Positions 1 through 11,389 of a stretch of DNA of 64,000 nt are shown here, piece after piece. The notes beneath the pieces were generated by a model. That model had not been told where the DNA came from. It saw only the letters and a list, made by a program, of their open reading frames with translations, and searched no databases. The position numbers and the translations under genes are program-made. Numbering within the stretch: position 1 is the stretch's first letter; every line of letters begins with the position of its first letter. Source of the stretch: Telopea speciosissima (Eukaryota; Streptophyta; Magnoliopsida; Proteales; Proteaceae); the NCBI RefSeq assembly GCF_018873765.1, contig NC_057919.1, positions 68,566,984-68,630,983 on the forward strand. The letters are read 5' to 3'.

Positions 1-421
1 TTCCCTTCTCTCATGAAATAGCTCGAGCGGTTCAAGCCCGGACCCGCACTTCGAGGTTACCAAGGGAAGAATAATTAATAAGTCTTGAGGCTAGAACTTA
101 CTTTTCCCCTGTCATGGTTTATTACCCATGACCCCGAACAACTTCGCCATGGCAATGCTAAGCTCATCACCGAACGAATTATCCAACTGAGGTGACGGTA
201 CAGGATGCTCTCTCCTAAACTCCTCGCTTCCCGGGCTGGTACTTGGAGGGTAGTCGACGAAGTCGCCGTCAACGAACTTTCCCCACTGGCGGTTGAGGAA
301 TCTTTCCTCCACAGGCAAACCCGTGCTGTGGTCAACGATTTTGTAGCTAGGTTTGACCATCATGGAGAACAGGTCACTAGCATACATGGCAGCGGTATCT
401 ACACGTCACGAGAAGAAATGA
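1..421. other. unresolved left-edge sequence
   Basis: No gene is recognised here. Open frames run on both strands (about 205-483 forward, 112-387 reverse) without a motif I know. The stretch precedes the ORF1 tail of the LINE and may be more of that element or an older repeat it landed in. No element boundary can be placed. Confidence 0.3.
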
Positions 422-754
422 TATTTAATTATATCCCGGGGTACGGGTATAACACCCATGACCCATCAGCCCCTACACCCTAACTCTGAACCCATCCAGA
501 TACCCCAGCCCATAGAGACTCGCTTAACCAGAGGCCAGAGATAGCCCCAACATCCCAAACATAGGCAGCGACTCACCATTTCGGATCCTTTCAAGACCGT
601 TAACACGCTAAAGAGAGCCAGACTCGGCTACAAACCTCATGAACTTCCCCTGGAGGGGGATGGAAACAATGGAGGAGCAGACAATGAAGCGGTGCACTTT
701 TTAACTTCTGGACCCATGGTGACTGGGGTGAAACAATCCCATGGGTTGCCATAA
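422..754 (+). pseudogene. LINE ORF1 C-terminal remnant
   Basis: One frame runs from just after a TGA at 419-421 to a TAA at 752-754 with a single internal TAG at 539-541. Its end overlaps the ORF2 start at 751 by a few bases, the usual ORF1/ORF2 arrangement in plant L1 elements. The peptide is Pro/Gln-rich and then basic (KTVNTLKRARLGYKPHELP). The nucleic-acid-binding part expected upstream is not recognisable, so the ORF1 assignment rests mainly on position. Confidence 0.5.
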
Positions 755-3700
755 AAATACTTAGTTGGAACTGCCGTGGGTTGGGGAGTCCGCAGACAGT
801 TCGAGTGTGGCATCACCTCTCCAAGACTGAGAATCCGGATATCATTTTCCTTGTCGAGACTAAGAGCCAAGAGAAGAGAGTAGCTGACATCAGTAAGAGG
901 CTGCAGTTTGGCAATTACTTTGTAGTTAGTGCTGATGGTCTGGCTAGTGGCCTTGCTTTAATATGGCAGAATCATGTCAAGATCCAGGTAATCTCGGCTA
1001 GCAACCGCATCATAGACTGTAAAGTTGAGTCAGACTATGGGGAATTTTGGTTGAGCTGCATATATGGAGACCCGATTAGAACTCGTCGGGAGGCTGTTTG
1101 GAACCAGATCACTGCCTTTGGCAACACACGGGTAGACCCTTGGTTGTGCGTCGGGGACTTCAACTCATTCTTAGGATGGCACGAAAAGGCTGGGGGCAAT
1201 CGTACAGGGGACAGGGACATTGCCAGCTTTCGCGAAATGGTGCACAATTGTGGTCTTATAGACCTGGGTTCGAAGGGGCCCCAATACATTTGGAACAACA
1301 GGAGGACTGGAGCGACAAATATCAGAATTAAATTGGACCGCGCTTTAGCCAATCTTGCTTGGCAAAGTAAATTTGAAGATGCGGCAGTGTTTGTCAGTCC
1401 ATCTATTTGCTAGGACCACTGCCCGTTAGTTGTTGACACTATAGGGGGCAAGGCGAGGGGGAGGAGACCATTATGCTTCAAGGCGATGTGACTCCGTCAC
1501 AATGGGTGCAAGGACGTTGTGCAACAGGCGTGGAACCAAACTCACTTAGCTCCATCTCCGACACAGTTGACGCAAAAACTGGACACTTGTAAACGTGATT
1601 TGAGGGTCTGGAACCGAGAGGTTTTTGGACATCTTAAGACCAATGTTCAACACTTAAAGCAGAAGTTGGAAGAGTTACAAGATCATCCTGCTGCTTCCTT
1701 CTGTCAGGCCACCGAAGCATAAACTCGCCAACAGCTTGAGGAGGCCCTCTTGAGGGAAGAGATCCATTGGAAGCAAAAGTCAAGAATAGAGTGGTTGCGG
1801 AATGGGGATTCCAATTCAAAGTTCTTCCATGGTGCTACAGTGGATAGACGCCAGCACAATAGGATTTTGAAACTGAAAAACTCTTCAAGGAACTGGACCA
1901 GAGACAGCACTGGGGTGAACTCGGTTCTCTTAACTCATTTTGCTCAGGCTTCCACTTCTGAAGGGGTCAACCAGGAGCAGCTGCAGCAAGCCTTGGTGTC
2001 AATACAACCCGTTGTAACTATGCAAGAGAATGTGGCTCTATGCTCCATACCTACAATGGATGAGATTATGGGGGCCCTAAATAAAATGGGCCCATTGAAG
2101 GCCCCTGAACTTGACGGATTCCCACCAATCTTTTTCCAAAGGTTGTCGGATATCACAAAAGAGGAGCTGCATACGGTGGTCACTGAGTTTTTCTCTAATG
2201 GCATACTTCCACTGGAACTGAATCGCACATACATATGTCTGATCCCTAAGGTGGCTCTCCCAGAAACGGCAGAACAATTCTGGCCCATTAGCTTATGCGG
2301 TGTGGCTATCAAGGTCATATCCAAGATCTTTGCAAACAGGCTGAAAGGCTCCCTCACAGGTATCATTTCTCCTTACCAATCAGCATTTGTACCGGATCGT
2401 CTGATTTCAGATAATATTTTTATAGCCCATGAGATGTTTCATTACATCAAGCATCAAAAGGGAAAAAAGAAATTCCTAGGCCTTAAGCTTGACATGCGTA
2501 AAGCCTATAACCGACTAGAATGGGTCTTTATTAGTGCCACCTTGTCTAAATTGGGTTTTTGTGACCAATGGATTGATATGATAATGAAGTGCATTTCTTT
2601 GGTCTCTTACACTCTGCTTGTGAATGGAGTGGAGGGTGGCTCGTTTATTCCATCTAAGGGAATCTGACAGGGAGACCCCCTATCACCGTTCTTGTTTATT
2701 CTGTGTTCCCAGGTTCTGAGTTCCATCATCGGAGCAGCTGAAGTTGCGAATCTTACTAAGGGTATCAAGGTACGAGGTCGAGCCCCTCCTATTTCCCACC
2801 TACTATTTGTTGACGATTGCTTACTCTTTTCGGAAGTGAAGCTGCAGAAGATCATCCACTTAAAGCATTGCCTAGAGTTATACTGCGACGCCAGTGGACA
2901 AGAAATTAATCTTCAGAAATCCTCCATCATGTTTAGTCCCAACTCAGCTCCAAGACTCAAATGTCGGCTCTCTAGAATTCTGAGAGTTAAATATGGAAAT
3001 GAGCCTTCCAGATACTTGGGCCTTCCTACCGATTTTGGAATTAAGAAATATGACTTGTTCAAGGAGATAGGAGACAGGGTAGCCAATAAGATCCAGGGGT
3101 GGAAACACCGGCTGCTCTCCCCTGCTGGCAAAGAAGTTTTGATCAAATTGGTGGCAAGCTCAATGGCCACCTTTGCTGGGTCCCACTTTGCATTACAGGC
3201 GTCCATCCACAACTCAATCAGAAGTGCAATGTCCAAGTTCTTCTGGGGCCAACAGGGGGAGGAGAAACGAATTAGTTGGATCTCTTGGACGCGTCTGTGC
3301 CGCTCCAAGGAGAGGGGTGGATTGGGCTTTAGGGATCCACTTCTCCATAATCGGGCTCTTCTGTCAAAAGTGGCGTGGAGGCTTTGGGCCAACCCGGATT
3401 CCTTGTGAGCTAGATTTATAAAGGCCATTTACTTTCCCAATTGCAATTTTCTTCAGGCCAAGGTTGGATCCAGATCTTCGTGGGCCTGGAAGAGTCTCTA
3501 GGTGGGCCGAGAGGTGTTACAAGAGGGGCTTCTATGGAAGGTTGGAAATGGGAACCAAATTGACATATGGGATGCTAGGTGGGTTCCAAATCTCCCTGAT
3601 GCCAGCATCAAGAGTCTGAAACCAAGTGGCTGCACTCTATCAAATGTGTCGGACCTTATTGACACAACTCATATGGCCTGGAAAATGGAAATTCTTCGAC

Positions 3701-4910
3701 AATTATTCTCTCCACTGGAGGTGCAGGCTATAACTGAGATCCGGCTCCCTTGGTCTCAAAGGGAGGACATGTTGGTATGGGGAGGTGACTCCAAAGGAAG
3801 ATTCTCAGTTAAATCGGCGTATCACTTCTTAACAAACAAAAGGGATAACCAACAGAATCTTAGGGCCTCTTCTTCCTCGAATCATGGTTGGGACCTCATA
3901 TCGACCCAGACATGGAAACACATCGGGAATTGCAAAACCCTGCCAAAGGTTAGATCTTTCTGTGGAAAGCTTGTGCTCAAGGCGTTGCGTCTGGGTAAAA
4001 CATGATCAAACGACAGCTGCGAGTCGACCCGAGCTATAAACCTTGTGGGAATGAGGTGGAATCTACAGATCGTATCATCTTGGGATGTTCGTTTGCTAGA
4101 GCTGTCTGGTTTGGAAGTAATCTGTCCTATGTGATGCCCAATTCAAACAACCCGAAGTTATCTCAACTATTGGGCTTCTGGAGTCAACTACAGTTTCCCA
4201 ACAAGAAGAGCCGGATGGCAGCCCTCTACTTACTTTCTTTTATAGTGTGGCATTTATGGCTCGCAAGAAATGAGCTGGCGTTCAGGGACATGCGATATAC
4301 TCCAGAAGAGATAATTGAGAGATCACAGAAAGCTTTCCAAGAATTCTGGGCTTCCTGCACAGCCCCGTCGTCAGCACATAGCAACTCTTCCAACCAGCCT
4401 GTTCATTGGACGGTGCCCCCTCCAAATCGGTACAAACTAAACTGCGATGCTTCTTTACCACACTCTGCTTCGAGGGGAGGGATTGGAGGCATCCTGCGCA
4501 ACTCGATGGCCAGACCTGTAATGGCCTTCTCAGCTCCAGAGCATTTCTTAGATCCCTTTGTAGGAGAGGCGCTTGCAGTTCGGACTGGCCTAAAGGCGAC
4601 GCTGGATGGAGGCTTCGAGAACATCAACATTGAAGTGGATAATGTTAGCCTGGCGTCTCTGCTGATAGATGAATCCCTACCTGTGCCTATGAGTGCGGCT
4701 AATATTATTGACGATATTAAAATTCTGTTGCAAAATTTCCCTTTTGTAAACATCAGTTGGATCCCTAGAGAAGCGAATGATGTCGCTAACTCTCTAGCCA
4801 GGAAGGCCACATCCTTGGTAGGCAGGATGGATTGGCCAAATTCCAATCCTTGGCTCCTTGACCTTTGTCAACAGGATGCCTTGTGTAACGCTTGCCCTCC
4901 TTTGCAATGA
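751..4910 (+). pseudogene. LINE ORF2 polyprotein, disabled
   Basis: The frame begins KILSWNCRGLGSPQ, with ATA where an ATG is expected at 751. The endonuclease part has a catalytic Glu (IIFLVETK), GDFN and a DHCP motif just after a stop. The reverse transcriptase has SPYQSAFVPDRLISDN, LDMRKAYNRLEW and the FVDD active site. A partly eroded zf-RVT follows, then an RNase H with its Asp-Glu-Asp-Asp residues (CDAS, GEALAV, EVDN, NDVANSLARK). Premature stops lie at 1411, 1489, 1720, 2665, 3406, 3499 and 3996. About one base is lost near 3960, shifting the last third into another frame. Several stops fit C-to-T or G-to-A decay of conserved codons, for example Arg to TGA in the G-I-R-Q-G-D-P motif at 2665. 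The family is certain; exact ancestral codons are inferred. Confidence 0.95.
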
Positions 4911-5041
4911 AACTTCTCTTTACCAAAAAAAATAGAATAGATGCCTTCTTTACACTACCCCTGTAAGAAAACCTCCCCCAAATTTATTACACCCAAAGAG
5001 TTTGGGAATGGGGTTGAGCAGGGTAAAAAGAGGGAAATCCG

Positions 5042-6128
5042 TAAGGTGTCAATTAGGGGTGTCAACCAGTCGTGCTGGGTCGAGCCTAATCGGGCTCCAC
5101 CAATCTCAAGCCCTGCATTGGGACCGCGTCGTATTGCTAATCGGATCAAGCCTAGATTGGCTCGATTGGTGTCTAGCTATAATCAGGCCTTAATTGGATG
5201 ATGTTCATTATTTAATCATCTTAATCAATCAATTATCCATTAATTAAAGAATAACTTGATCATCAAGGTTTCCTTCATAAATGTTTCTTATGATGTAAAG
5301 AAAGAGCACCACTTAAAATAGCATATGAGGTCCATAATTTTTTTAAAAATAAAATAAAATTACCTGAACACCCTATGATGCCTTTTTCTTTTGTCTTATT
5401 GCATAGCAATGATTCGACAATAGAATTTACGTATGCGGCAATCAACCCAAAGCTTAAAAATAATAATCAATTGTTCTAATTTGTCCAAATTATCTTTCTA
5501 GTTCTACCCTCAACTCAACTACTCATCCAATCAACTTAATCAGTAGAAAATGTATCTTAGGGTAAAATGAGAATTTCAAGCAATCTTAAATGGATCAGGC
5601 TATGTCGGGCCTGGAATTGGTCAGTCTGATCGGATGCCCGACGGACTAGGACCCCACACCATGATCGCGTGATTATTAAACGCTTCGAGCTTAAGCCCGA
5701 CACATTTAATAATCGGGTAGGGTCGATCTGAGCCTAGAATTGACACCCCTAGTGTCAATAGGTAGGTTCGGTATGGTTTTATCAAATGAACCTGTCTTGG
5801 TCTTAATTGGCCAAATAGAAGCAAGCTCGATAAGAATATGATCGGTTTTAGTTTGAATCCAACTTGGACCAATGGGTTCGTTCATTCTTGGGTTGGTTCG
5901 ATTCATTTAATATAAAAAGCTATTTTATTGAATTTTTTTCAGTTTTTTCCTGATTTCTTATTGGTTTTGGTTGATCCATTTTTTTGGCTAGACTGATCTC
6001 GATTGTGAACTAATTTCATAAAAGCTAGACCGAAGTTGGTCCGATAAAGATTTATTTTCGTTCGCTCGAGGCTGAACCGAATAGTTTTGATTGATCCAAT
6101 CAATTCGATTTAAAATTCGACACCCATA
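5042..6128. mobile_element. older hAT-like element, host of a nested copy
   Basis: Removing the nested element and one copy of its 8-bp duplication leaves a sequence that starts TAAGGTGTCAA (5042) and ends TTCGACACCCATA (6128), a degenerate inverted pair of the same terminus type. The flanking octamers, 5034-5041 GAAATCCG and 6129-6136 GGAATCGG, match at 6 of 8 positions, as expected for an aged hAT duplication. It holds no coding sequence and has GATC/AACCGG-rich filler. The outer boundaries are an inference. Confidence 0.45.
5054..5751. mobile_element. hAT-like non-autonomous element, 698 bp
   Basis: Perfect 12-bp terminal inverted repeats, TAGGGGTGTCAA at 5054-5065 and its complement at 5740-5751, are flanked by a perfect 8-bp target duplication GTGTCAAT (5046-5053 and 5752-5759). 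An 8-bp duplication with short TIRs is the hAT hallmark. There is no transposase reading frame, so it depended on an autonomous relative. It landed inside an older element with similar ends. Confidence 0.85.
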
Positions 6129-6136
6129 GGAATCGG

Positions 6137-6420
6137 TTTGATCAAACCGACCGTGACCCATTCTGATTTCCTTCGAATTGGCCTCTCCACTAGGTTCCAT
6201 CCCCTTCTCAACCGATTCCAATCCAAAACGGATCAAAATCGTCTGATCCGATTCGGAGGCCGATTCCAGCTTTTAAAACCCTTGGGGTGAGTCAATCCAG
6301 ATCGGTCTTGGCCAATCCTGAGTTATATCGGTTGATCCAATACCATATGTTTTCTCTCTCTCTCCCTCTTTATTGCCTATGATGCATATTCATGATACCT
6401 ATTTTTAATTGGTACACGTG
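6137..6420. repeat. diverged GATCCGATTC-rich dispersed repeat
   Basis: Rich in variants of GGATCAAAATC, GATCCGATTC and GATCGGTCTTGGCC. Similar wording recurs at about 10562-10740, 14290-14370, 15355-15535 and 46399-46629. No coding potential is seen. This looks like a fragment of a high-copy non-autonomous family. Confidence 0.5.
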
Positions 6421-6466
6421 GTACATTCTTTTACCTCCAAAGTACGGGCGGTGGAATTCTGTCCTG

Positions 6467-6589
6467 GACATCGTTAGATGGGCCAAGTACCGTACGGGTG
6501 CAGACGGAAACACGTAAAAGTTCGCGATAGACATCGTTAGATGGGCCCAGGTACCGTACGGTTACAGACAAAACACGTAGTGCCGGATA
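6467..6589 (+). promoter_or_regulatory. tandemly duplicated promoter block upstream of FBL3
   Basis: Two head-to-tail copies of a ~60-bp block (6467-6529 and 6530-6589) each carry GACATCGTTAGATGGGCC, a GTACCGTACGG palindrome-like core and ACACGTA. TGGGCC resembles the site II/TCP-type element and ACACGTA resembles a G-box/ABRE half. The block lies about 700-830 bp upstream of the FBL3 start codon. The duplication is seen directly; a regulatory role is inferred from motif content and position. Confidence 0.5.
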
Positions 6590-6839
6590 GCTGGCAAGTG
6601 GCAAAGTTAGTGCGGCCTAGGGGGTGTTTTTCGTACTTTTCGTACTTTTTTTGTTTGAAGAAAGAGTTTTTAATGTTTTCTGTAATAAAAAATCAATAAA
6701 TTCCAAACTACACAATTACCTAAAAAAATATTCCAAATTTCACCTGTCCATTGACTACACTATCGTACGCCGAGAGCCAACTCCACCCCCAACCTCCAAG
6801 GCCCAAGGGCAGAGAAGTCCCAATAACCAAACAAACCTC

Positions 6840-7294
6840 ACAGACCCTTCGTTCCATCCTTCTCTCCCCCTGTCTCTCGCTCTCTCGCTTTCTCTCTGCG
6901 TCACTGGTTGTCTCTGTCCTTTATGAGATTCGAGGATCTCTGGTAATTGCTAATCTGAGAGAAAATTTTCTGAAATCTGATCGTCGTCGACCTAAACAGA
7001 GCTAAGGAAAGTATGCAAATGAAGCACAATCGCTTTGGCCGGAGGAATTGTTTCGGCTTGTCTCACCTCTTCTCTGAAACCATCCAACAACCTCTCCTTC
7101 ACTTTCGCTTTCTCTTTCTCTTCGTACCCACCTGAATTCTGTTCCTACTTACAGTTTTTTTTCTTTCGAAATTTGTTTTAGAGGATCCAGATTTCTGACC
7201 CACCCGCTTCTCTTCCTCCATCACCGTCGTCTATCTATCTTACTCTCTCTGATCTCTTCTAGTGTGTGACTGAAACACCTGTAGTGCTGTTGGT
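6840..7294 (+). promoter_or_regulatory. FBL3 core promoter and 5' UTR with probable intron
   Basis: A CT-rich tract at about 6848-6900 is typical of plant core promoters and leaders. A good donor (CTCTG/GTAATTG, intron from 6943) and acceptor (CTCTTCTAG/TGTG, ending 7262) suggest a 320-nt leader intron just before the start codon. The transcription start is not identified, and the leader intron needs transcript evidence. Confidence 0.45.
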
Positions 7295-7321
7295 ATGATG
7301 ATGATGATGATGATGATGATG
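7295..7321 (+). repeat. (ATG)9 microsatellite forming the start codon run
   Basis: Nine uninterrupted ATG triplets open the FBL3 coding region, followed by GAGGCTATG. Any slippage by whole triplets keeps the frame and only changes the number of N-terminal methionines. A scanning ribosome would normally use the first ATG. Confidence 0.9.
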
Positions 7322-10171
7322 GAGGCTATGGTTGCTACAGTTTCTGTCCCTTTTCCTTCCATACTGACTGTCTTGACTGAAGACTTGCTTTTACGAATAC
7401 TTGACATGCTCGTCGACGACTCCCACCGGAAATCCTTGCGTTTGGTTTGCAAAGAGTTTCTCCGGTTGGAATCCCTTAATCGTCGATCCCTTCGTGTCCT
7501 CCGCCATGATTCTCTGCCTCGCCTCCTTCGCAGGTACCAATTCCTTGACCTCCTCGACCTCTCTGTATGCCCCTGTATTGACGATGCTACCATGACCCTC
7601 CTTTTCGGGATCCCAAACCCCTACTCCTGCTTGGCTCGATGGATCAAAACCTTGGTTCTTTCCAGAGCATGCGCCTTGAGATCAGGTGGCTTGGAGGTGG
7701 TGGTGAAGTCGCTCCCCTGTCTGCAAGAGATCGACTTGTCTTATTGCCGTGGGTTTGGAGATCGGGAAGCTTCGGCCCTCTCGTACGCCCAAGGATTGAA
7801 GGTTCTGAAACTGGTCAAGTGTTTGGGCATCACCGATTTCGGATTGGCCAAGATTGTTGTTGGGTGTGTTAGGTTGGAAAGCCTGAACTTGAAATGGTGT
7901 TTGAAGATCACAGATCTCGGAATCGAGCTTCTGTCCAAGAAGTGTACCGCCCTGAGAATCCTTGATCTCTCTTATCTCAAGGTAAATAGTGTTAAAGTTG
8001 TTATTAAGACAATAACTATCCATGTCCCACCACACTTTCTCTCCTCTCCATTCTTTAATAAATACTACTATTAGTTCATTCTCCCTGAAAATTTATTTGC
8101 TTATTGGTAATTGAAATCCATCAGGTGACCAATAAATCCCTTCATTCTATCTCTTCTCTCTGGAGACTGGAAGTTCTGCACATGGTAGGGTGCTCCTCTG
8201 TAGATGACAATGGCTTGCATTTTCTAAGTAATGGAAACCCTTCACTCCTGGTAATTTTCTTTTCCTTGGCTCAAGTAATAAATATGGGTTCCTGTAAATG
8301 TTCTCATGTAATTTAATTTTGCTTCTCAATCAAATATAGGTCACATGCTAGTTCTTTAATTAATTTCAGTCCATGTCAGAAACCCTTACTATTTGTTGCT
8401 TTCTATGAAAAGGAATGTACAACTTGCCTCATCTATGATCTAACACAGGAAAAAGGGACTAAAATATAAAATATAAATAGGAATTGTAAAGTGGAAAATT
8501 GAATTCTTTAGGTTTTGATTTTGATAAGTATAATTTCCATGGATTGCAGTCTATTGATGTATCAAGGTGTGATAATGTGAGTTCACGAGGCTTACTTTCG
8601 GTTATTAGAGGACATAAGGGTCTGCATCAGATCACTGCTGGTTACAGTTTTTCTGTGAGTTCGCTTTAAAAAATTAGTGCCTTGCCACTCTTGGCTTATA
8701 CTGTTATCTTGGTAATTTCTGGACTGGATCATGACTCAGTTGAATTTTGATTCCACAGGAGCTTTCCAAACCTCTTGTCTACAAATTGGGCGAGTTGAAA
8801 AACCTGAAATCCATTAGAGTTTATGCAGCTCGAGTGTCTGATTGGAGCCTTGGGATCATCGGCAACAATTGCAAGCAGTTGGTCGAAATTGGACTGAGCA
8901 AATGCACAGGGGTGACTGATTTAGGCATAAAAAAGCTGGTATCCGGTTGTCCTGATTTGAAGATACTTGATCTTACATGTTGCCATTTAATCACCGATGC
9001 AGCACTTTCTGCTATAGCAGACTCCTGTAAGAATCGTTTGTGCCTCAGGTTGGAGTCTTGTAATTTGATCACGCAGATGGGTCTTGGTCGTCTTGGATCA
9101 TGTTGCCTGCTTTTAGAGGAGCTTGATCTCACCGATTGTATGGGTGTGAATGATGCAGGTAGTAAACAATAAAACTTGAACTTGGTTTGGTGTTGCTCAT
9201 AGATGTTTCAAGTTTGGCTTTGGTAATTAAATTCCAGCTTCCAAGATGTCGAATTTAAGCATGTATGGCTTCTTTCCTTGCAGGTCTCGAGCAATTGTCA
9301 GGATGTTTGGAGCTCCTGTGCTTAAAATTGGGGCTTTGCACGAACATTTCAGACAAGGGTCTGATCCATATCGGATATAAATGCACAAAGCTACTTGAAC
9401 TCGATCTATACCGGTAATGTTACTATTACTTGTAATGCCTTCATGGGCTTGTGTGAATGCATATTCTAAGGTTCTTCGATGATTTTCTAGAATGGTTTTG
9501 TGCATTTATTTGTTGCAGCTGCAAGGGCATTGGAGACTATGGATTGGCTGCCATTGCAAATGGATGCAGGAAGCTAAAGAAGTTGAACTTATGTTATTGT
9601 GTGGAGATCAGCGATGAAGGCCTAAAGTATATAAGCACTCTAGAAGAGCTATTAGACTTGGAGATTCGTAGGTTAGTGAAGATCACTAGTCTGGGATTGA
9701 CAGCTATTGCAGTTGGGTGCAAGAGCCTGGCAGAATTGGACATGAAGAGGTGTTATAGCATCTGTGATGCAGGTTTATGGTCTCTTGCCCACTATTCGCC
9801 AAACATCCGGCAGGTTGGTTACTTCCCTGACTGTCATCGATCAACCAACTCACTGAAAAATGCATCTTTACCATGAATAAGTGGGAAATTTTGTTTTTGC
9901 ACAGATAAACCTGAGCTACTGCCGGATATCAGATGTAGCATTGTGCATGGCGATGGGAAATATGAAGTGCCTACAGGACGCAAAGCTGGTGCACCTTACC
10001 CTTGTCTCAGTGGAAGGGTTTGAACTGGCGCTTAGAGCTTCCTGTGTTCGACTCAAGAAGTTGAAGTTACTGAGCACTCTTAAGTTCTTGCTGTCCGCAG
10101 AGCTGCTTCAGATGCTGCAAGCTCGGGGTTGCAAGATTAGGTGGATGGAGAAGGCTTTGGTCTTGAGTTAA
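7295..10171 (+). CDS. FBL3: F-box/LRR-repeat protein 3-like SCF substrate receptor
   Basis: Seven coding exons: 7295-7981, 8125-8250, 8550-8654, 8759-9158, 9284-9413, 9519-9813 and 9905-10171. All join in frame through GT-AG introns to give 669 aa. An F-box lies at about residues 22-65 (ILTVLTEDLLLRILDML, then RLVCKEF). It is followed by some 18-20 Cys-containing leucine-rich repeats with the L..L.L..C..ITD.GL pattern, reaching nearly to the C terminus. Length and layout match Arabidopsis At5g01720 (FBL3, described as RAE1, which controls the transcription factor STOP1). The protein is expected to dock Skp1 through the F-box and bind substrate with the repeats. The start is uncertain because nine ATG codons are consecutive at 7295-7321. 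No lesion was seen. The F-box/LRR class is near certain; FBL3 orthology is likely. Confidence 0.93.
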
Positions 10172-11389
10172 CATGAAACCATGTTTCTTCTTCTTCTAGT
10201 ACTATGGTTGGTCCACCTAGCCAAGCGTGGTTGTGTAGCACCTGGAATAGGGTGGGTTGATGGACCAAAACATCTTCCTTCTACTAAGAAATTGAAAAGA
10301 AGATTTAGTGTAATAAGTTAGACAGTTAAGTCATAAATTGAATGTCTCTTAATTGTACAAGATTTGAGCTCTGTACCCTTTTCTTTACTATTACTCACCC
10401 TGAACCAAAACATTAGAACTGTTTGATAGATTTCTAGTTTTTGGTTGGCCAAAAGGTGGTCCTAGAGAAGATGTGGAATCCGCTTACCAAAACAGAGCAA
10501 AATGGGGTGGGCGAATGAATGATTTGGAATCCATATCCATTAAACATTTCTCAGTGTACATGGGTGGTTTCTAAATCTGCCGGAATCGGCAATCCAATTC
10601 TGGTTGGATGGGATTGGACTATCTGATTCTGGCCATTGTGGCGGCATCAATCGTTTCATACTTGCTTTATAGGATTCAGGTCAAATTTGGCAAATTCTTG
10701 ACGGAATTTCTATACTGATACCGATATAGATTGATCTTATTGGGTTCATTGTTTTGTCCTCAACTTCAATTGAAAAAAATCATTTTGTGGACAAATTTAC
10801 CTCCAGTAAGATTCGTTCCATCGATAGATACGGGGAGATGACATACAGATGATACAGTATTACAAAACAGGTAAATTTGACTTTGTTTTACATTTATTTT
10901 TCTTGTAAACATCCTTGTTTTGTAATATTTTTTCTTACCTAAGTAGATCAAGGAAGTTGACCCTTTTAAAAGCATGTTCTGAGCATAAAGGAAGGGCCGA
11001 TGCGAACTATCCGACTCCTCTGCTACAGATGAGCAACCCACGGTGCTAAAGACCCGTTCAAATGGTAGAGACTAGAGAGTAAGGGGGGGGACTACTGACT
11101 AGAGAAGAGAAGTGTGAGAGAGATAATCCTCTCCTATAACAAAACCAAGAAGAGTGCAAAACCCAAATTAGTAGATTTCAGAATTTTCAGGTGCGAGGAT
11201 TTCTGAACAAACCTCAGGCTACTCTTCATCAGTAGCGATTAGAACGTCAGGTGGTGACTTTGCCAAAGGTTTCCGCTTTAAACTCCGAATCCAAAAAGAA
11301 AAATCCTGCTCACATACTCCATTTAGATTAAAAACCAATTTAAATCCGGAAAGAATAAGAATCTAGTCCTCACCATCAAAGACAGAAAA
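10172..11389. other. intergenic: FBL3 3' UTR, diverged repeat, leader of next gene
   Basis: The first ~250 bp are likely FBL3 3' UTR. About 10562-10740 is a GGAATCGG/GATACCGATAT-type fragment of the dispersed family also seen near 6137 and 14290. From about 11070 the purine-rich sequence is plausible leader for the gene at 11390. No ORF with a recognisable product is seen. Confidence 0.5.

Larger units (their letters stand above)
422..4936 (+). mobile_element. degenerate L1-type LINE retrotransposon
   Basis: A non-LTR retrotransposon in forward orientation. It keeps an ORF1 tail, an ORF2 with endonuclease, reverse transcriptase, zinc-knuckle (zf-RVT) and RNase H domains in that order, and a short A-rich tail at about 4923-4936. 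This domain order is typical of plant L1 elements, whose ORF2 often ends in an RNase H domain. The 5' end is not resolved and no target-site duplication could be paired. Seven in-frame stops and a frameshift make it non-autonomous now. Confidence 0.93.

Noticed and set aside
112-387. Reverse ORF of 91 codons at the left edge
   Set aside because: Composition is protein-like, but no family is recognised and a forward frame overlaps it. Not enough to call a gene.
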